DNA from: Staphylococcus sp. NRL 16/872 | Lineage (GTDB): Bacteria > Bacillota > Bacilli > Staphylococcales > Staphylococcaceae | Direction: 5' to 3' | Length of the DNA stretch: 64,000 nt | NCBI RefSeq assembly: GCF_022815905.2 | Contig: NZ_CP119327.1 | Span: 124,001 to 188,000, forward strand | Shown here: positions 18,840-27,462 of the stretch, piece after piece | Layout: each line of letters begins with the position of its first letter | Numbering within the stretch: position 1 is the first letter of the stretch | Notes under the pieces: model-generated | Seen by the model: only the letters and a program-made list of their open reading frames with translations | Database searches by the model: none | Told to the model about the DNA's origin: nothing | Program-made: the position numbers and the translations under genes

Positions 18840-19143
18840 GAGAGATACATAAACATAGAGGCTGCGATTAAAAGAACTTATGTCCTGGGAAACTCTAAAG
18901 TAGAACTTAGAAACTAATGGTTTCTAAGTAAGTAAAACTAGTTATTAAAAATAACTGTTTTGCTTTAGCTTCCCAAAAGCAGGATTTTAGGTAGCGGGGC
19001 CCCAACACAGAGAATTTCATTCAGAAATTCTACAAGCAAAGCAAGTTGGGGATTCACGACTCGACAAAATTTGAGAAACAATTTTGCTCATCGTTCGATT
19101 CTGCTCAAATCCAAAACGCTTTTGTCCAGACCTTGCTTAAATA
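18840..19143. repeat. STAR-like repeat region in the leader of the polyol dehydrogenase
   Basis: Contains GGGGCCCCAACA (about 18997-19008), the reverse complement of the staphylococcal STAR core TGTTGGGGCCCC, preceded and followed by small hairpins: CTTAGAAAC/GGTTTCTAAG near 18910 and AGAATTTC/GAAATTCT near 19012-19031. An in-frame extension of the downstream gene starting at 19046 runs through this DNA but is not protein-like. The whole 18738-19159 gap holds no gene. Confidence 0.75.
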
Positions 19144-19159
19144 CAGGAGGATGTTTGAA

Positions 19160-20233
19160 ATGAGTGAATCAATTCCAGAAAAAATGAAAGTTGCATTAAT
19201 GCATGAACCGTATGATATTGAAATTATTGAAAGAGACGTACCGTCAGTCGGACCTAAAGATGTCTTAATCAAAATGATGGCAGTAGGCGTATGTGGTTCA
19301 GACGTTCATTATTATGCACATGGTCGTGTAGGTGAATTCGTAGTTGAAAAACCAATCGTTTTAGGACATGAATGTGCAGGTATGGTCGCTCAAGTTGGGG
19401 ATGAAGTGACTGATTTCAAAGTAGGCGATCGCGTAGCAATTGAACCAGGTGAACCTTGTCGTGAATGCGAATATTGTAAATCTGGTAAATATAACTTATG
19501 TCCACACATGGAATTTATGGCGACACCACCTTATGATGGTGCGTTCTGCGAATATGTGAGTCATCCAGCAGACTTCATTTATCACTTACCAGACTCAGTT
19601 ACATATGAACAAGCGACATTAGTTGAACCTTTCTCAGTAGGTTTACAAGCATGTAAACGTGCAGATATTAAACCAGGTTCAACAGTGGTAATCATGGGAA
19701 TGGGTCCAGTAGGCTTAATGGCAGTGGTAGCCGCGAAAGCATACGGCGCTACAAACATTATCGTTTCAGATTTAGAAGAGAACCGTCTAGCAGCCGCAAA
19801 ACGTTTAGGCGCAACGACAACAATTAATATTAAAAACGAAGATGTTGTAGAACGTATTAAAGAATTAACAGACGGCCAAGGCGTTAACTATGCGATTGAA
19901 ACAGCAGGTAATCCAATTGCTTTAAGAAGCGCATTAAATTCATTAAAAGATGGCGGTACATTAGCAATCGTTGGCTTACCACAAGAAGATATGAATGAAA
20001 TTAACGTACCATTTATCGCTAACCATGAAATCAATATTGTCGGCGTATTTAGATATGCAAATACGTACCCCCAAGGTATCCAAATCTTAAGTACAACAGA
20101 TGCAGACATTGATTCATTATTTACACATCAATTTGAACTTGATGATACAAAACAAGCGATGGAATTAACACGTACAAGTAAAGGTGACGCTTTGAAAGTC
20201 ATGGTTTATCCTAATGGATTTTTAGAGAAATAA
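19160..20233 (+). CDS. Zinc-dependent polyol (sorbitol/xylitol-type) dehydrogenase
   Basis: 357-residue medium-chain dehydrogenase. Catalytic zinc ligands are Cys45 (VCGSDVH), His70 and Glu71 (GHE). Structural zinc ligands are Cys100, Cys103, Cys106 and Cys114. NAD-binding GMGPVG follows in the Rossmann domain. It oxidises a sugar alcohol to a ketose, and may feed the pentulose kinase pathway at 6-10 kb, which is also cre-controlled. The frame is open from 19046, but AGGAGG at 19145-19150 sits ten bases before ATG 19160, and upstream residues derive from the STAR-like repeat, so the shorter start is chosen. Confidence 0.9.
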   Translation: MSESIPEKMKVALMHEPYDIEIIERDVPSVGPKDVLIKMMAVGVCGSDVHYYAHGRVGEFVVEKPIVLGHECAGMVAQVGDEVTDFKVGDRVAIEPGEPCRECEYCKSGKYNLCPHMEFMATPPYDGAFCEYVSHPADFIYHLPDSVTYEQATLVEPFSVGLQACKRADIKPGSTVVIMGMGPVGLMAVVAAKAYGATNIIVSDLEENRLAAAKRLGATTTINIKNEDVVERIKELTDGQGVNYAIETAGNPIALRSALNSLKDGGTLAIVGLPQEDMNEINVPFIANHEINIVGVFRYANTYPQGIQILSTTDADIDSLFTHQFELDDTKQAMELTRTSKGDALKVMVYPNGFLEK

Positions 20234-20273
20234 AAGATAGTAATTAGCAATAAGATTAAAATAAAGTTAAATG

Positions 20274-20312
20274 AAATCGGGCCAAGACGTAAACGTTATG
20301 GTCCGATTTTTT
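20274..20312 (+). terminator. Rho-independent terminator
   Basis: AATCGGGCC...ACG pairs with CGT...GGTCCGATT (one G-U pair), followed by six Ts. Confidence 0.85.
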
Positions 20313-20413
20313 GAATAACTAAGTAACTGTAAATACTTAAATTAAACAACTTTCAAAAGTGAAAGAAGTAGCTTTCAAATGTAAGATTAGATAAATGCAC
20401 CTTTATCTTTAAG

Positions 20414-20437
20414 CTCCTACCATAAAAGGTAAGGAGG
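20414..20437 (+). promoter_or_regulatory. Hairpin sequestering the DUF418 ribosome-binding site
   Basis: CTCCT-ACC (20414-20421) pairs with GGT-A-AGGAG (20428-20436) around a six-base loop. The AAGGAGG Shine-Dalgarno is therefore inside the stem, eight bases before ATG 20445. Confidence 0.5.
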
Positions 20438-20444
20438 TTATGTT

Positions 20445-21422
20445 ATGAATCAAAAACGTATTATCGGATTAGATATTATTCGAGGACTTGCGATTGCGAT
20501 TGTTCTATTTGCGAATGTAAGAGAGATTATGCCTATTATGGAAGGGGAGAAACAACCCCATTTCACACAAATAGATCACTTTATTAAACAATTCTTTGCT
20601 ATGTTTATAGATATGCGTTTTATTACGTTGTTTACTTTATTGTTTGGTATAGGTATGGGCATTTTCATGAATAATGCACGTAAAAAAGATTTATCACCTA
20701 TTAAATTAATGTTTCGTCGACTCATCTTCTTATTTGTAGTAGGTATTCCAGGGTTAATCTTAGTACTGCCATACGCGCAATACGCTATCTATGGATGTAT
20801 TTTGATGTTCCTATTTTTACTACCTAAAGCACGCTATACATTATGGGTATCAATCGTACTTCTTGTCGCGAATATTGTAATGACAATATGGACGCCTCAA
20901 AGTAATAATGTTGATGTCATGTTTTTAGGTGTAATGGCATTTGGCTTATTTTTATCACAAAGTGTCATCATTTATAGATTCAAGGAATACAAGAAATTCT
21001 TTATGAGTACGGTAGCTATAAGTAGTATTGTCATTATAGGTGCCATAGTATTAAAACAATTGGATGCACATTTTGCTTGGTATAGTGTTGAAGATATGGT
21101 GACGCCTTTCCAAAGTATCATTTATTTTATTCTTCTACTCTTTATTACTGATAGAAAAAGTGTTCAACGTATTATGACACCTTTTGAAAAACTAGGGAAA
21201 ACAGCATTTACGAATTTCTTAGTTCAAATGATTTTCTTAGATTTATTCTTATCTTTTGTATTCCCTTATCCACACCCTACGCCATTACAAGCCATTTATA
21301 TCGGTATACCTATTCTAGTAGTGTTCATTCTACTAACATATTGGTGGCTAGCACACCATCGCCAAGGTCCATTAGAAATGTTATGGCGTAAATGGACTTA
21401 TAAAAATATTTCTCAAAAATAA
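20445..21422 (+). CDS. DUF418/YeiB-like membrane protein
   Basis: 325 residues with about eight membrane helices. The N-terminal RIIGLDIIRGLAIAIVLFANV is the start typical of the DUF418/acyltransferase-like fold, and the C-terminal HRQGPLEMLWRKWTY is the diagnostic DUF418 signature. The function of the family is not established; a membrane acyl transfer role has been suggested from fold similarity. Monocistronic with its own terminator. The ribosome-binding site is embedded in a hairpin (20414-20437). Confidence 0.85.
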   Translation: MNQKRIIGLDIIRGLAIAIVLFANVREIMPIMEGEKQPHFTQIDHFIKQFFAMFIDMRFITLFTLLFGIGMGIFMNNARKKDLSPIKLMFRRLIFLFVVGIPGLILVLPYAQYAIYGCILMFLFLLPKARYTLWVSIVLLVANIVMTIWTPQSNNVDVMFLGVMAFGLFLSQSVIIYRFKEYKKFFMSTVAISSIVIIGAIVLKQLDAHFAWYSVEDMVTPFQSIIYFILLLFITDRKSVQRIMTPFEKLGKTAFTNFLVQMIFLDLFLSFVFPYPHPTPLQAIYIGIPILVVFILLTYWWLAHHRQGPLEMLWRKWTYKNISQK

Positions 21423-21440
21423 TAAAATTAATTATAAATG

Positions 21441-21490
21441 ATCGGATTAATGAAGAAGTGTACCAAAACACACGCATTAATCCGATTTTT
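21441..21490 (+). terminator. Rho-independent terminator
   Basis: ATCGGATTAATG (21441-21452) pairs with CATTAATCCGAT, followed by Ts. Confidence 0.88.
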
Positions 21491-21512
21491 GTATTTTATA
21501 AACATAATGATG

Positions 21513-21638
21513 TGTCTATTAATTAATTTTTAATGGACAAAAAAATATAATTTGTCTATTAAGTGTATTTTTCTTAATTTAAAAGTGAGAAATAATTAAA
21601 AAGATGTGGTAATTTATTAAATAGACACAACGTCTATT
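21513..21638. promoter_or_regulatory. Cluster of GTCTATT operator half-sites before the amidohydrolase/MMPL operon
   Basis: Three sites are visible: TGTCTATTA-N9-TAATGGACA (21513-21539), a single TGTCTATTA (21553-21561), and AATAGAC-N5-GTCTATT (21620-21638), which reads AATAGA-N7-TCTATT. The last has the same sequence and spacing as the palindrome upstream of the TetR gene at 56126-56716. Confidence 0.7.
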
Positions 21639-21684
21639 AAAAAATGAGTATGAGTTCAAAAGAAAGATATAGGGGGATTGTGTT

Positions 21685-22764
21685 ATGAACAAAAGACGTA
21701 AAGTAATAGATATTCATCACCATATTATTCCGAAAGTATATAGAGATGCATTACAGAAAATTGGAGTAACAACTGCCGGTGGTTATCCGATTAAACAGTG
21801 GGAGCCTCAAAACAGTATCGATATGATGGACGAGTTAGGAATCGATATAGGATATACCTCTATTTCAGAGCCAGCAACAATGCCGTTTAAAAGAAAAAAA
21901 GCATTGAAAGTGGCGCGTCAGGTCAATGAATACCAAGCACAATTAAAGCAAGATTATCCAGATAGATTTAGAAGCTTTGCCTTATTGCCCATGCCTCATG
22001 TAAAAGAAACAATTAAAGAAATTGAATACGCATTAGACGTATTAAAGTTAGATGGCGTCGGATTATTCTCGAATTATGAAGATGCTTATCTTGGAAATAG
22101 TCAATTTGAAAAGGTAATGGAAGCTCTAGATCAACGTCATGCGAAAGTATTCATTCATCCTAGTTCTAACACGTCAGACTTTACCCCACCTCAATATGTC
22201 GTGGCAGACTTTATTGAGGAATTTACATTTAATACGACACGCGCAGCGGCTAATCTAATCTTTAGTGGTACATTAGAGCGTTATCCTAATATTCAATTTA
22301 TCTTAGCGCATGCTGGAGGGACACTACCATATTTAGAATGGCGCCTCCACAACACGTTAGAAACTCAAAAATATATCGCTCAAGATCCTAAAAATAGAGT
22401 TAAAACAGTGATGACTAATAGTAAATCTGAAATCATTAAAGAAGTGACAAAGCATCCGATACGCTATGCGAAAATGTTTAATACGTATCGCCAAGGATTA
22501 AAAGCAACCAAACATATATCACATTCTGCAAGCGATTTTATTAAACGATTCTATTATGATACAGGACTTTCAACTGGGGAGGCGACATTTGCAAGTCTAA
22601 AAGAAGTGACTGATAGTGCACATATTCTATTTGGTTCAGATGCGTTTTATGCGCCTAATGATTGGATAGCTAAAATGGAAAGAAATATTGAAGATACCCC
22701 TGCATTTAGTGATATGGAGAAAGATAATATCTTTGGTAGTAACGCAGAAACATTATTTAAATAA
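21685..22764 (+). CDS. Amidohydrolase-2 (ACMSD-like) family protein
   Basis: 359 residues, TIM-barrel metal-dependent hydrolase/decarboxylase. DIHHHIIP places metal ligands His11 and His13 at the N-terminus. FIHPSS, LAHAGGTLPY and FGSDAFYAP supply the later His and Asp ligands expected of the family. It starts with AGGGGG before ATG 21685 and is followed after 12 bases by an MMPL exporter, so the two are co-transcribed. A hydrolase paired with an exporter and TetR-type operators suggests detoxification of a small aromatic or lipid-like compound, which is inference. Confidence 0.83.
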   Translation: MNKRRKVIDIHHHIIPKVYRDALQKIGVTTAGGYPIKQWEPQNSIDMMDELGIDIGYTSISEPATMPFKRKKALKVARQVNEYQAQLKQDYPDRFRSFALLPMPHVKETIKEIEYALDVLKLDGVGLFSNYEDAYLGNSQFEKVMEALDQRHAKVFIHPSSNTSDFTPPQYVVADFIEEFTFNTTRAAANLIFSGTLERYPNIQFILAHAGGTLPYLEWRLHNTLETQKYIAQDPKNRVKTVMTNSKSEIIKEVTKHPIRYAKMFNTYRQGLKATKHISHSASDFIKRFYYDTGLSTGEATFASLKEVTDSAHILFGSDAFYAPNDWIAKMERNIEDTPAFSDMEKDNIFGSNAETLFK

Positions 22765-22776
22765 GGAGGACTAAGG

Positions 22777-25257
22777 GTGAAAACATTTTTGAAATTTAAA
22801 TGGCCCATTTCAATTGCTGTATTATTAATCATCATTCTTACAGTGATTTTTGCGCCAAATTTATCTCAATTGGCAAAAGAAAATGGGGAAATTAAGCCAC
22901 CCGACGATACTACATCTCAACAATATACAAAAATGTTGAAAGATGTTGGTGCCAATTCCAATACGATGGTGGCAGTCATTAATCTGAAAGAGCCATTAAA
23001 AGATAAAAGTAGTAAGCAGTTAAATGACTATATCGATAAAGTTAAAAACGTAAAAGGTGTAGACAGTGTTATTTCACCTGACGAAAATAAAGAAACCTTT
23101 AATAAAATGGTTTCAAAAGATAAGAAAACAGTCATGCTACCAATAGAACTGAATACGAGTAAATCAGTAGCGACAGCAGACAAAATTAATAAAATAGATA
23201 ATCAATTTGACGGTGTATACTTAACGAACAATGATTTAATGACGAATGATATTAATAAAAGCACTGATAAAGGCTTACAAAAAACAGAAATCGTAACGTT
23301 CGTATTAATTTTAGTGATTTTATTTATTGTATTCCGTTCAGTTGTCACACCATTTATTCCTTTATTTATCGTAGGTATTTCATATATATTCGGTTCAGCT
23401 ATTATCGCAATTCTTGTGAAATATTTTGATTTTCCAGTCTCTATTTATATTCAACCGTTCTTAGTTGCATTGCTATTTGGGATTGGTACAGATTACTGTA
23501 TATTATTACTCAATCGTTTTAAGGAAGAACTGGGTGAGCATGATAAAACGACAGCTGTTTATAATACATTTGTACATGGTGGTAAAACCATTTTACTTTG
23601 TGGTTTAACGATCTTCGCAAGTTTCTTAGTGATTTTCTTCGCTAAATTTGATTTATTCAGATCAGCCGTTGGTATAGGTATCGGTGTGATTTGTTTAATG
23701 ATCGTTATTTATACACTCTTACCACTCATTTTAGTACTTTTAGGTGACAAGGTCTTTTGGCCAAGTAAAAAAGCGACAAGTCATAAAGATAATAAACTTT
23801 GGGGTAAGATGGGTGCATTTTCAATTAAAAATGCTTTCCTCATCATCTTAATTACATTAGCTATAGCCTTACCATTAATTTATTTCGTACCTAACAAAAT
23901 CACTTATGATAACACGAATGAAGTGAGCGACGATTATGGTTCTGTTAAAGCACTAAATATTATTAAAGATAAGTTTGAAATGGGCGAAGCTTTCCCAGCG
24001 ATGATTGCAATTAAAGATGATCACAAACTGACAACGTCTAAAGGTCTCAATGATCTCGAAACATTATCTAGAAGTATTAATAAGATAGACGGCGTAAAAG
24101 GTGTGAACACGATTACACGTCCCGTGGGCAAACCTATTAAACAATTATCTGCTTCTGATCAACTCAATGAAATTCAGAAGAAATTAACAGATGCTAATAA
24201 CGGTTTAGGAAAAGTAAATAACGGACTTGGTACGATGCAAAACAATGTGCAACCTTACACTCAACCTGGTAACGTACAACAAAGTATGCAACAAGCATCA
24301 CAAAATCCACAAGCAGCAACACAAAGTATGACCCAACAAGCTAACCAATTATCACAAGGCTTACAACAAGCACAACAAGGTAATAAAAAAGTGATAAAAG
24401 GTCAGAAACAAATCCAATCTTACTTAAATGATATGGCGAAAGACAAAAATATGGACCGCTCAGGAATGTATATTTCTGACGAGGCACTTAAAGAGAAACA
24501 AATGAAGAAAGCCATTAATCAATATAGTGAAGATAACGGAAAAGTTGTCTTACTCAACGTGGAATTGGATAAAAATCCATACTCTAAATCTGCTTTCAAA
24601 ACGCTAGACAGTATTAAAAATACAGTGAATAATCAAATCAATCAGACAAGTTTTGAACATAGTACGATTAAATATGGTGGCATTACATCTCAAAATGCAG
24701 ACTTAGATAATACGATTAATCACGATATGACAAAAGTTATAATATTGATGTCACTCGTCACATTTATTATCTTAGTTATCTTTAAACGTTCAATTATTAT
24801 GCCACTGTATATGATGGCTTCCATCTTAATAACATATTATGTTTCAATGAGTCTTGCTAATCTATTATTCAATGAGATGCTCGGTGCGAAAGGCATCTTA
24901 CTCGTCGTACCATTCTTCAGCTTAGTGATATTATTCTCATTGGGTATCGATTATGCTATCTTCTTATTGAATCGTTTTAATGAAGAAATAGAAACAACAG
25001 ATAGTGAAACGGCACTTATGACAGCTATGAAGAAAATGGGCTCAGTCATCATGACAGCATGTATCATTATTGTAGGTACGATTGCAGCGCTTTATACATC
25101 CGGCGCACACACATTAATGCAAATTGCGACGGTGTTAATCATAGGTTTAGTAATATATAGCTTACTCATTCTACCTTTATTTATTCCATCTATAGTAGCT
25201 ACACTAGGTAAAGGAAATTGGTGGCCGTTTAAAGCACCTAATACAACTAAAGATTAA
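22777..25257 (+). CDS. MMPL/RND-family exporter (FarE-like)
   Basis: 826 residues, two repeated halves each with an N-terminal helix, an extracellular loop domain and a five-helix bundle (about 170-330 and 650-810). Each half carries a GTDY/GIDY motif in a central helix (FGIGTDYCILLLNRF and LGIDYAIFLLNRF), the RND-type proton-relay Asp. The second extracellular domain holds a Gln/Asn-rich stretch near 480-540. Related staphylococcal proteins such as FarE export fatty acids, and the substrate here is unproven. GTG 22777 follows AAGGAGG. Ends at the terminator 25273-25316. Confidence 0.87.
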   Translation: MKTFLKFKWPISIAVLLIIILTVIFAPNLSQLAKENGEIKPPDDTTSQQYTKMLKDVGANSNTMVAVINLKEPLKDKSSKQLNDYIDKVKNVKGVDSVISPDENKETFNKMVSKDKKTVMLPIELNTSKSVATADKINKIDNQFDGVYLTNNDLMTNDINKSTDKGLQKTEIVTFVLILVILFIVFRSVVTPFIPLFIVGISYIFGSAIIAILVKYFDFPVSIYIQPFLVALLFGIGTDYCILLLNRFKEELGEHDKTTAVYNTFVHGGKTILLCGLTIFASFLVIFFAKFDLFRSAVGIGIGVICLMIVIYTLLPLILVLLGDKVFWPSKKATSHKDNKLWGKMGAFSIKNAFLIILITLAIALPLIYFVPNKITYDNTNEVSDDYGSVKALNIIKDKFEMGEAFPAMIAIKDDHKLTTSKGLNDLETLSRSINKIDGVKGVNTITRPVGKPIKQLSASDQLNEIQKKLTDANNGLGKVNNGLGTMQNNVQPYTQPGNVQQSMQQASQNPQAATQSMTQQANQLSQGLQQAQQGNKKVIKGQKQIQSYLNDMAKDKNMDRSGMYISDEALKEKQMKKAINQYSEDNGKVVLLNVELDKNPYSKSAFKTLDSIKNTVNNQINQTSFEHSTIKYGGITSQNADLDNTINHDMTKVIILMSLVTFIILVIFKRSIIMPLYMMASILITYYVSMSLANLLFNEMLGAKGILLVVPFFSLVILFSLGIDYAIFLLNRFNEEIETTDSETALMTAMKKMGSVIMTACIIIVGTIAALYTSGAHTLMQIATVLIIGLVIYSLLILPLFIPSIVATLGKGNWWPFKAPNTTKD

Positions 25258-25272
25258 GTATGAATTCTAAAC

Positions 25273-25316
25273 AGTCCATAAATGAATGATTTTTAAGTTC
25301 ATTTATGGGCTTTTCT
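25273..25316 (+). terminator. Rho-independent terminator
   Basis: AGTCCATAAATGAA pairs with TTCATTTATGGGCT (one G-U pair), followed by a T-rich tail. Confidence 0.85.
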
Positions 25317-25451
25317 TATACCATTTTTCTCTTTTTGAAAAGGGAGAGGGAATGTACATTCATTAGTTATTCTCCTGTTAACAATATAATTTAAATTTGA
25401 TTTATGTTTAAAACTTTTCTGAACGTCAATACAAATAATGTAAGAGGAATT

Positions 25452-25470
25452 AATAATGATTCTCAATCGG
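25452..25470. promoter_or_regulatory. Fur box
   Basis: 13 of 19 positions match the Fur consensus, including the contiguous core ATAATGATT. It overlaps the ribosome-binding site of the next gene, so iron repression is likely. Confidence 0.65.
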
Positions 25471-25484
25471 AGGGATTTTTAATT

Positions 25485-26342
25485 ATGACTAAAGAAATTC
25501 AATCAAATGGCGTAACAGTAAAAGTTCCAGATACAATCGAATCAGCAGTCGCTTTAGAATATTCATTTGTAGAAGCATTAGCGAAATTAAATATTAACGT
25601 AACTGGTATCGCAGACGACAACGACGGAAATAATTTAGACTCATCAATTAAAGATTCAATTGGTAACTATACTTCAGTAGGTACACGTTTAGAACCAGAC
25701 ACTGAAGCTATCAAAAAAGCAGAACCTCAAATCATTTTAGCGGATAAAAATAGACACGAAAAAATCTTTGATCAATTAAATCAAATTGCGCCAACAGTTT
25801 TATTAGAAAGCTTTGATGCAAACTATGAACAAAGTGTAGATGTATTCAAACAAATCGCTGAAATCGCATCAGAAGAAGATAAAGGTCGCGAAGTTGTAGA
25901 AGAACATGATAGAAAAGTTGAAGACCTAAGTAAAGATGTAACAATTGATAAAGATAAATCAACAATCGCAGCAGTCCCTACAAGCGAAGGCTTATATGTG
26001 CACGCTTCTGATTCTTATGTAGGTCAATTCTTAAGCAAAGTTGGCTTCAATAGCTCTATTTCTGAAAATGATGAAAATCAATTACCAGATTATATGGGTG
26101 CAGACTACTTAAAAGTAGACACAGATAAACTAGCTAACTTTAATCCAGAACGTATCTTTGTAATGCTAGATAACGATAATCAAAAAGAATATGACAACCT
26201 TAAAGAATCTGATGCTTGGAAACAAGTAGAAGCAGTTAAAAACAATCGCGTACACGAAGTTAACCGTGAACGTTGGGCAAAATATCGTGGCTTAATCGCT
26301 TCAGAATTAATCTTAGAAGACTTAACAAAAGTTGAAGAATAA
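25485..26342 (+). CDS. FecB/BtuF-type iron-siderophore binding-fold protein without signal peptide
   Basis: 285 residues matching periplasmic-binding-protein class III (ferric siderophore) domains: the PxxIESAVALEYSFVEALAKLNI start, KKAEPQIILAD in lobe 1 and the C-terminal RVHEVNRERWAKYRGLIASELIL. Family members on Gram-positive cells are lipoproteins, yet neither this start nor the longer in-frame start at 25404 gives a signal peptide or lipobox Cys. CGGAGGG at 25468-25474, ten bases before ATG 25485, fixes the start. No permease or ATPase gene is nearby. A Fur box overlaps the leader. It may be cytoplasmic, for example in iron handling or siderophore release, but this is inference. Confidence 0.8.
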   Translation: MTKEIQSNGVTVKVPDTIESAVALEYSFVEALAKLNINVTGIADDNDGNNLDSSIKDSIGNYTSVGTRLEPDTEAIKKAEPQIILADKNRHEKIFDQLNQIAPTVLLESFDANYEQSVDVFKQIAEIASEEDKGREVVEEHDRKVEDLSKDVTIDKDKSTIAAVPTSEGLYVHASDSYVGQFLSKVGFNSSISENDENQLPDYMGADYLKVDTDKLANFNPERIFVMLDNDNQKEYDNLKESDAWKQVEAVKNNRVHEVNRERWAKYRGLIASELILEDLTKVEE

Positions 26343-26376
26343 TAAATTCAAATTCGTAAAAATAAAAGAATGAGTG

Positions 26377-26423
26377 AAAAGGTAGCAATGCTTCTTGAGT
26401 AGTGAAGCTTTGCTGCCTTTTTT
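26377..26423 (+). terminator. Rho-independent terminator
   Basis: AAAAGGTAGCAATGCTTC pairs with GAAGCTTTGCTGCCTTTT with one mismatch. A T-run follows. Confidence 0.88.
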
Positions 26424-26466
26424 ATATTTTTAACTATGCGGGCAGTCTTAATTTTGAGTTTTCGCG

Positions 26467-27360
26467 CTACTTTTCAATGACAAAAGAAGATTGGTATTTC
26501 GTTAATTCTTCTTTTATATAGTTATACATATTTAAATCTGCTTGATTAAGTTCAACACTTTTTAAAGTTGAAAGATAAATCGCGCTGGAAATAATAAATG
26601 ATGGGTTCTTAATGTAAGGTAAATTTAATTCCTTACAAATCGACGCTGGAATATAAGAAAAATAACTTCTATTTTTTAATAAAGAAAATACAAAATAATC
26701 ATCTACATAGTTGGTATTATGTATTTTTATATTTTTATAATCTAAAAAGTCTTTGATCATCTTATTATATTCTTGATTATGCGCAGAAAATAAAAAAGAT
26801 TTAAAGATTAATGGATCGTATAAGATATCTGTATTTAAATTATTATCAAAATCTTTAGGATAAGTAAGTACTATATCTTCATTAATGATTTTTTCTGAAT
26901 GAATAAGTGGGTGAGAGAGTTTAATGGAATTTAGCGCAAACGTAATATTATGAGAAATTAATTTACTCATAATTGTTTTGTTAGTAGTAATTTCTAAGTT
27001 GAATTTATTGTCTGGATTCGATTCAATATATTGATTTAAAGTAATAGAAGGCATTAAGCGACTATGAGATGACGCAAAATGAACAGTCTTCTGTTTAATG
27101 TCTTCATTAGCACTTATAATTCTTTCTACACGTTGTAATTCATCAAAGATTTTATTTACAGATTGATATAAAATATGCCCATTTTTTGTAAGACTGATAT
27201 TACGCCCATTTTTCACAAATAGCTTCGTATTTAATTCTTTTTCAAGTTTCTTAATCGTCATACTTAGAGCAGGTTGACTGACGTATAACTCTTGTGCTGC
27301 AAGGGTATAGCTTAAATTTTCAGCCACGTGTTTAAAATAGCTTAAATGTAATAATTCCAT
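26467..27360 (-). CDS. LysR family transcriptional regulator
   Basis: 297 residues. The winged HTH is at about 1-60 with SYTLAAQELYVSQPALSMTIKKLEKELNTKLF. The effector domain is more divergent, Asn/Ile/Lys-rich and low in Gly. It is divergent from the ketopantoate-reductase-like/ADC-like pair starting 103 bases away, so it is the probable regulator of that operon. ATG 27360 has AAGGAGAG upstream on the minus strand. Confidence 0.85.
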   Translation of the reverse strand: MELLHLSYFKHVAENLSYTLAAQELYVSQPALSMTIKKLEKELNTKLFVKNGRNISLTKNGHILYQSVNKIFDELQRVERIISANEDIKQKTVHFASSHSRLMPSITLNQYIESNPDNKFNLEITTNKTIMSKLISHNITFALNSIKLSHPLIHSEKIINEDIVLTYPKDFDNNLNTDILYDPLIFKSFLFSAHNQEYNKMIKDFLDYKNIKIHNTNYVDDYFVFSLLKNRSYFSYIPASICKELNLPYIKNPSFIISSAIYLSTLKSVELNQADLNMYNYIKEELTKYQSSFVIEK

Positions 27361-27462
27361 GAAGTCTCTCCTTTATATATAAACTGTACCTTATAAATAT
27401 ATCATTTTTCTATATTTTTTCTTATAAATTAAACGGGTATCATTGTATTGGGGTGATAAATA

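Noticed and set aside
19046..19159. N-terminal extension of the polyol dehydrogenase
   Set aside because: The extra 38 residues derive from STAR-like repeat DNA. The only good ribosome-binding site (19145-19150) serves ATG 19160.
25404..25484. Longer N-terminus giving the iron-binding protein a signal peptide
   Set aside because: The 27 extra residues are polar, with no hydrophobic core or lipobox, and the segment contains the Fur box.
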